Origin: Tissierellia bacterium
GTDB lineage: Bacteria; Bacillota; Clostridia; Tissierellales; Sedimentibacteraceae
Direction: 5' to 3'
Assembly (NCBI GenBank): GCA_012518555.1
Contig: JAAYRW010000047.1
Location: 1 to 33,357 of the forward strand
Length of the DNA stretch: 33,357 bases
This document shows, piece after piece, positions 16,338 through 21,895 of the stretch (its first letter is position 1; each line of letters opens with the position of its first letter). The notes beneath the pieces were generated by a model. That model did not search any database. It was not told where the DNA came from and saw only the letters and a program-made list of their open reading frames with translations. Made by a program: the position numbers and the translations under genes.

Positions 16338-17273
16338 ATGTCGAAAAAACCTAAGAAGATTATCGTAACAGCAGCAGTTACAGGAGGAATTCACACTCCC
16401 TCAATGACTCCATATTTGCCATGTGGTGTAGAGGATATATCTAAAGCTGCAATAGAGGCAGCACAAGCAGGAGCATCAATCGTACATATTCATGCAAGGG
16501 AGGATAATGGAAAACCAACTTCCGACTTGAATGTGATTGGAAAAATTTTAACAAGGATTAAAGAAAACTCTGATGTCATTATTGGTATAACTACAGGTGG
16601 AGCATTAGGTATGACATTAGAGGAGCGTTTAGCGGTAATTCCTGCTTTTAAACCTGAGATAGCATCTTTTAATAGTGGTTCAATTAATTTTAATATATCT
16701 GAAATGGCAAAAAATATTAAAGAGCCAAAATACGATTGGGAGGTACCATTTTTAACAAATACAAAGAGAAATGTATTTAGTAATACATTTGAAGAAATGG
16801 AAGAATGTATTAAAATTATGAACGATGCAGGGACTGTGCCAGAGTTTGAAATTTTCGATTTAGGACAAATTTATAACATAAAGTATCTCTTTAATAAAGG
16901 ACTAATAAGGAAACCCTTATATTTTCAGTTTGTGCCTTCAGTTTTAGGTGGTTTTCTTCTTAATCCTGATAATGTATTATATTTTATTAACCAACTAAAA
17001 AAGACATTTGGTGAAGATGTGAATTATTCTATGGTATCAGCTGGAAGACGCATCTTCCGTTATGAAGTACTTTCTGCAATTTTAGGTGGTAATGTTAGAG
17101 TGGGATTAGAGGATAGTTTATATATTAATATGAATGGCAAATTGGCAACCAGCAATTCACAGCAAGTAGAAAAAATTATCAATATATTAAAAATGCTTGA
17201 TTATGAAATTGCAACACCAGATGAAGCGAGAGAAATCCTTAATACTAAAGGAAAAAACAATGTGAATTTTTAA
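16338..17273 (+). CDS. Beta-keto acid cleavage enzyme (BKACE / former DUF849)
   Basis: Zn-dependent TIM-barrel enzyme: beta-keto acid plus acetyl-CoA gives acetoacetate and a new acyl-CoA. By alignment from memory to 3-keto-5-aminohexanoate cleavage enzyme (Kce), the zinc ligands H50, H52 (VHIHARED) and E258, with R254 and D259 (VRVGLEDS), fall at constant offsets. TTGG at 85-88 matches the acetyl-CoA loop. Kce Glu14, which binds the substrate amino group, corresponds to about I18 here (TGGIHTPSM), so a lysine-fermentation substrate is unlikely. The 311 residues are full length for the large HTPSM(S/T)PYLP subgroup. AAAGGA precedes the ATG. Pairing with the dehydrogenase at 7433 mirrors carnitine catabolism, where a dehydrogenase makes the keto acid that BKACE cleaves. 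Confidence 0.9.
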   Translation: MSKKPKKIIVTAAVTGGIHTPSMTPYLPCGVEDISKAAIEAAQAGASIVHIHAREDNGKPTSDLNVIGKILTRIKENSDVIIGITTGGALGMTLEERLAVIPAFKPEIASFNSGSINFNISEMAKNIKEPKYDWEVPFLTNTKRNVFSNTFEEMEECIKIMNDAGTVPEFEIFDLGQIYNIKYLFNKGLIRKPLYFQFVPSVLGGFLLNPDNVLYFINQLKKTFGEDVNYSMVSAGRRIFRYEVLSAILGGNVRVGLEDSLYINMNGKLATSNSQQVEKIINILKMLDYEIATPDEAREILNTKGKNNVNF

Positions 17274-17314
17274 ACATACTATGGAATAAAGGGATAAAGT
17301 ATTCAGTTTATGAA

Positions 17315-17659
17315 TTAAAAGAACTCTTTAAAATAATTATCAAATATTTTAGAGGCTTTTGTTGTTAGTTCTTCTTCAAATTCATCATATCTATTTAAGA
17401 AATTGATACATTTTGGAGTTAAACTGGAACCGCCTCCGCCTAAACCGCCAATTTTTCGGTCCAATAGTTTAAATCCAAGGTTTTTCTCAGTCCCTTTAAC
17501 CATTTTTAAAGCTTTTGTATAAGATAAATTCATTATTTTACAGGCTTCATTTAACGATCTATATTCGTGAGTTAATTTCAGTAAAACTCTAACACCAGGA
17601 CCGAAAAAGACAGTATCTTTTGCCAAGCGAATTTGTAAGATATAACGTAGTTCTTTCAT
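17315..17659 (-). CDS. ModE-like transcriptional regulator, DNA-binding domain only
   Basis: Winged-helix protein of the ModE N-terminal type, 114 residues. Motifs are LKLTHEYRSLNEACKIMNLSYTKALKMVKG (read as two overlapping helix motifs), the KLLDRKIGGLGGGGSSLTP wing with its Gly run, then a dimerisation helix. It lacks the C-terminal molybdate-binding (TOBE/MOP) domains of E. coli ModE, so it needs another molybdenum input or regulates without one. The ATG at 17659 is preferred because GGGAGGAT stands just before it; an ATG 14 codons upstream has no such site. It is convergent with the BKACE gene and divergent from the methyltransferase/ECF cassette, with a ModE-box palindrome between. Confidence 0.9.
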   Translation of the reverse strand: MKELRYILQIRLAKDTVFFGPGVRVLLKLTHEYRSLNEACKIMNLSYTKALKMVKGTEKNLGFKLLDRKIGGLGGGGSSLTPKCINFLNRYDEFEEELTTKASKIFDNYFKEFF

Positions 17660-17759
17660 AAGTATCCTCCCAACTATATTATGATGGTTATATTTTATCA
17701 AAAATTATAAAGAAATGGTAGTTAAAAAATGCTTACATCCCAATATTATTTTTTAACAC

Positions 17760-17783
17760 CGTTATATTTTTAAAAATACAACG
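17760..17783. promoter_or_regulatory. ModE-box operator
   Basis: The 24-bp site is CGTTATAT-TTTTAAAA-ATACAACG, with 22 of 24 positions palindromic. It matches the enterobacterial ModE consensus of CGNTATAT half-sites. It lies between the ModE-like gene and the methyltransferase cassette, about 77 bp before the latter's start codon. A sigma-A promoter overlapping it (TTAACA upstream) is possible but not clear. Confidence 0.8.
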
Positions 17784-17860
17784 ACTATCAAAGATACCTA
17801 AGGAGCATAAAGTACGTGGAAGGACTTGGATTATAAAAAACTACATAAAAGGAGATTTAA

Positions 17861-18664
17861 TTGAGCTTGAAAACGGTAAAAAAAATAAATAACATTAAAA
17901 ATGTTTATGAAGAAGGGACATGCTATTCAAAAGTTGAATTTGGTTGGAATCCTCAAAGTGTACAATGGTATCTAGAATCAGAAAAAAATACATCATATTA
18001 TAAAAAAATAATTAATGGATTACATCCGTTTATTTATGATAGTAAAACTGTTTTAGATATCGGTTGTGGATTAGGAAGTTTTTCTATAGAGTTTGCCAAG
18101 AGGGGATATAGTGTCACAGCTATTGACAAATCGTTGTTTGCCGTAGAAACTCTATTGGAAAAAATAAGACTTATGAACTTAACAAATTTAAATGTCGTAA
18201 ACAAAGCTTTCGAAGAGTTTACATTTTACAACAATTATGACATTGTGTTTATCAGTTATATGATGGGGTTAGTAAATGATAACAACATTATAGATATTTT
18301 GAAAAGAGTTAATAAGCGGTTAATAATTGTGTTGCCATTTAGAAAAGTAAAAAATGATTTTTCTATAGATGAACTTTATATGGATTTAGGAGTTGATTTA
18401 ATAAATTTAGTTCAGTTTAATTATGTAGACATGCTAGATATATTAAATAAGAGGAATTATCAATATATTATTAATAAAGTGACTGCTGAATTTGGTCAGC
18501 ACTTTAATAATATTGATGAAGCTGTAAATTTTATCTACCACTATTTTAAACTTCCAATTGAAAGAAGTGCCGGTGTAAGAAAGTGGTTATACAAAAAATT
18601 AACATATAATAATGGTAAACTCTTTTTATCAAATTTAAGAGAAAGTATGATGATTATTATTTAA
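17861..18664 (+). CDS. Class I SAM-dependent methyltransferase
   Basis: Rossmann-fold methyltransferase of 267 residues with a clear SAM motif I (VLDIGCGLGSFSIEFAKRGYS, about residues 64-84) and motif II acid (TAIDKS). The rest is low-similarity, Asn- and Lys-rich sequence, and no substrate is evident. It starts at TTG 17861, with AAAAGGAGAT 6 bases upstream; no better ATG is nearby. It is first of three tightly spaced genes (10 bp, then 1 bp) with an ECF S-component and a THEP1-like NTPase, all downstream of the ModE box. A molybdenum- or pterin-related role is inferred from context only. Confidence 0.82.
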   Translation: MSLKTVKKINNIKNVYEEGTCYSKVEFGWNPQSVQWYLESEKNTSYYKKIINGLHPFIYDSKTVLDIGCGLGSFSIEFAKRGYSVTAIDKSLFAVETLLEKIRLMNLTNLNVVNKAFEEFTFYNNYDIVFISYMMGLVNDNNIIDILKRVNKRLIIVLPFRKVKNDFSIDELYMDLGVDLINLVQFNYVDMLDILNKRNYQYIINKVTAEFGQHFNNIDEAVNFIYHYFKLPIERSAGVRKWLYKKLTYNNGKLFLSNLRESMMIII

Positions 18665-18674
18665 GGAGGAAGTA

Positions 18675-19211
18675 ATGATTCGAGAAAGGTTTACTTTAAC
18701 AGAAATGATTTACATTTCATTATTGGCAACGATTGCAACTGTTTCAAAGGTTCCAATAAGAGCACTATCAAATCTTATGACAAGTTCAGTAGGTTTACCT
18801 GGGGGAATCGTGGGAGGCGTGTACTATATGTTTTGGATTGTAGCTGCTTGTGCTATAGTTAGGAAGCATGGAGTAGCAACACTGTTTTGTGTTCTTCAAA
18901 TATTTGTATCGTTGGCTACATCTAATATGCCTATTATTAAACTAATAACTTATCTTCCTCCTGGCATAGCAATTGATTTATTCTTATTATTACGTAGAAG
19001 TAGTGAATATAACAAAGGGGTTTTGATGTTTCTAGGTGCTATTGCTAATTGTGCCGGTGCAGCAACTCAAGCGATGGTCATTATGAATCTTCCATTAATA
19101 GCAACTTTAGTAAGTTGTCTTACGGCATTAGTTTCCGGTTCGGTGGGAGGTTATCTTGCATATTTAGTTGTATTGCGAATAGTACATGCTGTAGGAAAAA
19201 AAGTCAATTAA
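18675..19211 (+). CDS. ECF-transporter substrate-binding (S) component, specificity unknown
   Basis: Integral membrane protein of 178 residues, with hydrophobic segments at about 13-30, 42-62, 68-84, 94-105, 115-137 and 139-165. This fits the six-helix S-component fold. The N-terminal TLTEMIYISLLATIATVSKVP is typical of these proteins, and small-residue motifs (VGLPGGIVGGVYYMFW) follow. S-components capture vitamins, cofactor precursors or metal ions and share an energising EcfAAT module encoded elsewhere. TAAGGAGG precedes the ATG. No riboswitch is recognisable upstream; the linked ModE box points to a molybdenum/tungsten or molybdopterin-related ligand, which is inference. Confidence 0.82.
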   Translation: MIRERFTLTEMIYISLLATIATVSKVPIRALSNLMTSSVGLPGGIVGGVYYMFWIVAACAIVRKHGVATLFCVLQIFVSLATSNMPIIKLITYLPPGIAIDLFLLLRRSSEYNKGVLMFLGAIANCAGAATQAMVIMNLPLIATLVSCLTALVSGSVGGYLAYLVVLRIVHAVGKKVN

Positions 19212-19212
19212 T

Positions 19213-19806
19213 ATGAAACACTTGTTGTTCTTAGAAGGAAACATTCAGATTGGCAAAAGCACAATTATTTTGGATAATTTAAGGTCAAATATGATCATAG
19301 AGCACACTGGGGGATTTCTATGCCAAAGACTAACGGAAAATGATAAAACAAGAGCTTTTCGTCTTATTGAAGCAGAAAAAGCAGAAACTTCAGACATTAA
19401 ATATAAAGTGAACACACCTAGTGTTTTTTTGGAAGAAGTGTCAGGTAAGTGGATTAAAAGGGATGAGGTATTTCTAACTAAAGGGATTGAATTCCTGTCA
19501 GATCTCTCTTCGAGAAAACTAATTTTATTAGATGAAATAGGAGGCTTTGAGCTTTTGATTGATGGGTTTAGAGAAAAGCTATATGAGGTACTTTTAGATA
19601 ATATTCCAATTATAGGTGTTATTAAGTCTGTTATCAATAGTGCGATCATGAAAAACACTGTAAAAATAGATGATGACTATTATGCAAAATATGAAGAACT
19701 TCGTTCAGTTATAACGAATATTGGTGGAAAAATAGTAAAGGTAAACAATAATAATATTGTAAGTGTCAGTGATGAAATTAAATCTTTTTTAGGTAATATA
19801 AGATGA
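19213..19806 (+). CDS. THEP1-like nucleoside-triphosphatase (P-loop NTPase)
   Basis: P-loop protein of 197 residues resembling the THEP1/NTPase_1 family. Walker A is G9-NIQI-GKST17, Walker B is LILLDEIGG near 103-111, and HTGGFLCQRL follows the first helix as in that family. It begins 1 bp after the S-component stop, so translation is coupled; its own ribosome site is weak. THEP1 proteins hydrolyse NTPs slowly and their biological role is unsettled. It is not an EcfA ATPase, since no ABC signature is visible. Context suggests work with the methyltransferase and S-component on an imported or modified compound. Confidence 0.82.
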   Translation: MKHLLFLEGNIQIGKSTIILDNLRSNMIIEHTGGFLCQRLTENDKTRAFRLIEAEKAETSDIKYKVNTPSVFLEEVSGKWIKRDEVFLTKGIEFLSDLSSRKLILLDEIGGFELLIDGFREKLYEVLLDNIPIIGVIKSVINSAIMKNTVKIDDDYYAKYEELRSVITNIGGKIVKVNNNNIVSVSDEIKSFLGNIR

Positions 19807-19815
19807 GATTTCTGT

Positions 19816-19851
19816 AGACTGTTAGGTATTCCATAAAGTTTCGAACAGTCT
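19816..19851 (+). terminator. Hairpin after the NTPase gene
   Basis: AGACTGTT (19816-19823) pairs with AACAGTCT (19844-19851), 10 bp after the NTPase stop. No clear T-run follows, so the termination role is moderate. Confidence 0.5.
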
Positions 19852-19863
19852 GCTTGGTGTTGT

Positions 19864-19898
19864 GTAGGAGGTAATTAAAATAATTAACTACCTCCTAC
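19864..19898. terminator. Bidirectional hairpin between convergent genes
   Basis: GTAGGAGGTA (19864-19873) pairs perfectly with TACCTCCTAC (19889-19898), with a complementary AT-rich inner loop. It lies 15 bp past the stop of the minus-strand Met-rich gene and downstream of the plus-strand NTPase gene. Confidence 0.65.
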
Positions 19899-19913
19899 TC
19901 CATTTCTTGTGCC

Positions 19914-20435
19914 TTACACACCAAAATGATTGTTACTGTTCATACCATTCATTGTGTTCATTTGGTTCATCATATCCATCTGATTCATCATGTCGTTCAT
20001 CATATCCATCTGATTCATCATGTCGTTCATCATATTCATCTGATTCATCATATCATTCATTATATTCATTTGATTCGTCATTTCTTGCTGGGCGTTAAAA
20101 GCCATCGTATCTGATGGATTGAAACCTGGACCCATTAGATATCCGCCATGGTCAAAAGGAGTTACCATTTTCATAGCTTCTTCCATGGAAAATTGCTGAA
20201 ATTGTTGATCCATAATGGTGTGAAATTGTTGTTGCATAGCCTTCTGCATATTCTCAAAATTGCCAAAGCTATTCATCTGCCTTATATCGTTAACTAGCTG
20301 TGTGTCCGTAGCCTTAACCATATTATTACTTATAAGATCCTGTACTTGTCCAGTTAAATCCATAAAACTAACAAGGTAGCTATCCATGTTAGTAATGAAA
20401 TCTTGTGTAAATCCATATTTTAAAATTCTCCCCAT
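19914..20435 (-). CDS. Met/Asn/Gln-rich repeat protein, possibly N-terminally disrupted
   Basis: Unrecognised 173-residue protein, read from the first available ATG. Residues about 1-120 look like an ordinary soluble helical domain (Gln-rich QKAMQQQFHTIMDQQFQQFSME, read as adjacent short runs). The C-terminal third is a low-complexity array of MMNDMMNQMD-type decapeptides encoded by 30-bp DNA repeats. The ATG at 20435 has no usable ribosome site. Upstream, 23 in-frame sense codons read like protein (FELYNLAGEIPY) back to a TAA at 20507-20505, and a strong AAGGAGG lies beyond that. The 5' end may therefore be mutated or the start unusual. Sporulation or surface proteins next door suggest a coat role, but that is a guess. 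Confidence 0.6.
   Translation of the reverse strand: MGRILKYGFTQDFITNMDSYLVSFMDLTGQVQDLISNNMVKATDTQLVNDIRQMNSFGNFENMQKAMQQQFHTIMDQQFQQFSMEEAMKMVTPFDHGGYLMGPGFNPSDTMAFNAQQEMTNQMNIMNDMMNQMNMMNDMMNQMDMMNDMMNQMDMMNQMNTMNGMNSNNHFGV
19966..20085 (-). repeat. 30-bp tandem repeat, four units
   Basis: Units at 19966-19995 and 19996-20025 are identical; those at 20026-20055 and 20056-20085 diverge progressively. The array encodes Met/Asn-rich decapeptides in the minus-strand protein. Period 30 keeps the reading frame, so copy number could vary without breaking the gene. Confidence 0.9.
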
Positions 20436-20541
20436 ATTATTATAGGGTATTTCTCCAGCAAGATTATATAGTTCAAAGACTTTTTCGAAAAGTTTTCGCT
20501 TCTTTTAGTTTTCTTTTAATAGAATTTTGATGTTCCTCCTT
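20436..20541 (-). other. Apparent lost 5' end of the Met-rich gene
   Basis: Reading the minus strand, AAGGAGG (20541-20535) is followed after 9 bases by ATT (20525-20523). Six in-frame codons run to TAA (20507-20505), and 23 further codons continue in the same frame to the first ATG at 20435. No ATG, GTG or TTG in this frame lies between. Either ATT initiation with a nonsense codon, a sequencing error, or real decay explains it. Confidence 0.5.
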
Positions 20542-20575
20542 AAGGGTTGAGTATATTCATGGATGTATACTTGAA

Positions 20576-20636
20576 ACTAGTAAATAACCTCAAAAGTATC
20601 CTTGATTATCAAGGATAAATTGAGGTTATTTCTAGT
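20576..20636. terminator. Long hairpin terminator after the spore-type gene
   Basis: Nested inverted repeats pair ACTAG with CTAGT at the outside, then AAATAACCTCAA with TTGAGGTTATTT, and TATCCTTGAT with ATCAAGGATA at the tip. The structure touches the last base of the minus-strand gene's stop codon. Confidence 0.75.
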
Positions 20637-21370
20637 TAAATTTGACTACAGAGGAACGGGCAGCCTGGAGCATTTCCTGTATTAAAACGCAATAGATCCT
20701 CCTGGTATTCATCTGCTCCTGTGTTTCCTTCTGGAGGTGATGTTGCAAGAAAATTATTAGCTGCAGCTATAGCTTGTACTGCATAGGAGCAAATTTCAAA
20801 ATCCTGAGCTTCCAACTCTAGAATATTTAAATTAGCAGCCAAGAGCTGGGCATAAAGAAACCTATATTGCTGATTTAGTGTGGGATCTGCTGGTGCTGGG
20901 GGAGTTGGAGTATTAAAATTTAATACATCATTAGCATTGGCGACTGTAACGGTAAAGCTGAGTCCGTTGCCATTGATACCTAGAACAATTGAACCACCAG
21001 CACTTGCTATTAATTCATTGGTGATTGGGTTATCTCTATAAAATGATACTACCTGCGTACACCCAGTTCCTGTACAAGGACCAATATCAGTACCTCTGCT
21101 GACAACTCCGTCCCCTATTGCTGAAACATTTGCTGAAAAGGTCAATGGAAACTGTACACAGACATTTTGGCTTACTGTGAATTGATAGCTTTCAGTCAAT
21201 TCACCAGCACAGCTGCCAATTACAGGATTTCCTATACAAAACGATGTGCTTTCACCGCTTACTACAGAAGGTGTAATAGTCACGGTACCCTGAACACATA
21301 CCTTTTCATGAACAATAGTTTGACACGTTGGTTGTTGTAGTATTGAAATATTTTTATTATTATCTGACAT
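20636..21370 (-). CDS. Probable spore-surface protein with beta-rich domain
   Basis: A 244-residue hypothetical protein with no signal peptide. The N-terminal half is beta-rich, Thr/Ser/Val-rich and Cys-containing: VHEKVCVQGTVTITPSV, then QFTVSQNVCVQFPLTFSANV, recalling spore-associated proteins of Clostridia (SPOCS/DUF3794-like strands). A proline linker (TPPAPADP) leads to a helical C-terminal domain (LYAQLLAANLNILELEAQDF) ending in CPFLCSQI. The pattern V-x-V-Q-x-x-V-T-I-x-P-x-V ... T-x-S-Q-x-x-C-x-x-x-P is shared with the next gene, suggesting a related fold. The ATG follows an imperfect AAAGG site, and the gap to the upstream gene is 53 bp, so they are probably co-transcribed. Confidence 0.65.
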   Translation of the reverse strand: MSDNNKNISILQQPTCQTIVHEKVCVQGTVTITPSVVSGESTSFCIGNPVIGSCAGELTESYQFTVSQNVCVQFPLTFSANVSAIGDGVVSRGTDIGPCTGTGCTQVVSFYRDNPITNELIASAGGSIVLGINGNGLSFTVTVANANDVLNFNTPTPPAPADPTLNQQYRFLYAQLLAANLNILELEAQDFEICSYAVQAIAAANNFLATSPPEGNTGADEYQEDLLRFNTGNAPGCPFLCSQI

Positions 21371-21423
21371 TATCTTTCACGCCTTTCAAATTTTTAATAA
21401 AATGGGGCTGCTGAAAAACCTAC

Positions 21424-21741
21424 TTATTGGATTTTGGGTTTTCCATACCCACTGATGCCTTCTTTAATCTCTACGTCAGCATCTATCCATATGGGAATTT
21501 CTAAACAGATAAGCTGAGTGAGTGTATAATTAAACTTATGACGGCGGTATTCCCAATCACAACATCCGCAATCATAATAATCCTTTTCACAACAGTTAAG
21601 ATTCGGTTTTATACAGCAATCCAGGCAGGATACTTCAGGGGTTCCATGCCTTACATGGGGAATAACGCTAACTTGGGCTTGTACCTCTACTAATTGACGA
21701 ATAAGATTTTCTTTTTCACATTTATTATATTGATTGTCCAT
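21424..21741 (-). CDS. Cys-rich probable spore coat/exosporium protein
   Basis: Small protein of 105 residues with a dense cysteine block (CLDCC, NCCEKDYYDCGCCDWEY) between two strands that match its downstream neighbour: VQAQVSVIPHV, and FNYTLTQLICLEIPIWIDADV. Cys-rich small proteins of this form are typical of clostridial spore outer layers, where they cross-link. GGGAGAATATT precedes the ATG. A CATATTATA element on the same strand fits a late mother-cell sigma factor -10 box. No membrane segment or signal peptide is visible. The family name is not certain. Confidence 0.68.
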   Translation of the reverse strand: MDNQYNKCEKENLIRQLVEVQAQVSVIPHVRHGTPEVSCLDCCIKPNLNCCEKDYYDCGCCDWEYRRHKFNYTLTQLICLEIPIWIDADVEIKEGISGYGKPKIQ

Positions 21742-21762
21742 AATATTCTCCCTTCCTCTATA

Positions 21763-21771
21763 TATAATATG
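21763..21771 (-). promoter_or_regulatory. Sigma-K/sigma-E-like -10 element for the spore genes
   Basis: On the minus strand CATATTATA fits CATANNNTA. An AACC that could serve as the sigma-K -35 lies 15 bp upstream, one base shorter than usual. The start site would be about 15 bases before the ATG at 21741, leaving room for the ribosome site. Confidence 0.4.
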
Positions 21772-21818
21772 AAAAATGAAGATTAGGGTTACATTAAAGG
21801 GGCAATTTCATTACAAGA

Positions 21819-21847
21819 TTGAAAAGCAACTTATAATATGTTATAAT
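21819..21847 (+). promoter_or_regulatory. Sigma-A promoter of acoR
   Basis: TTGAAA (21819-21824), 17 bp, then TATAAT (21842-21847). It lies inside the longest open frame, which is why the acoR start is placed downstream at 21896. Confidence 0.75.
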
Positions 21848-21895
21848 TTACCCAAGGGAAATCATTTTCATATCATGGATTTGGGAGATGAAAAA

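Noticed and set aside
17784-17860. Riboswitch (molybdenum cofactor or other) before the methyltransferase
   Set aside because: No convincing paired stems or conserved riboswitch core could be found in this stretch.
19966-20085. CRISPR-like array
   Set aside because: The 30-bp units are contiguous without spacers and encode a peptide repeat; no cas genes are present.
21776-21895. N-terminal extension of AcoR from the ATG at 21776
   Set aside because: It would start upstream of a TTGAAA-17-TATAAT promoter and has no ribosome site, whereas 21896 has GGGAGATG before it.
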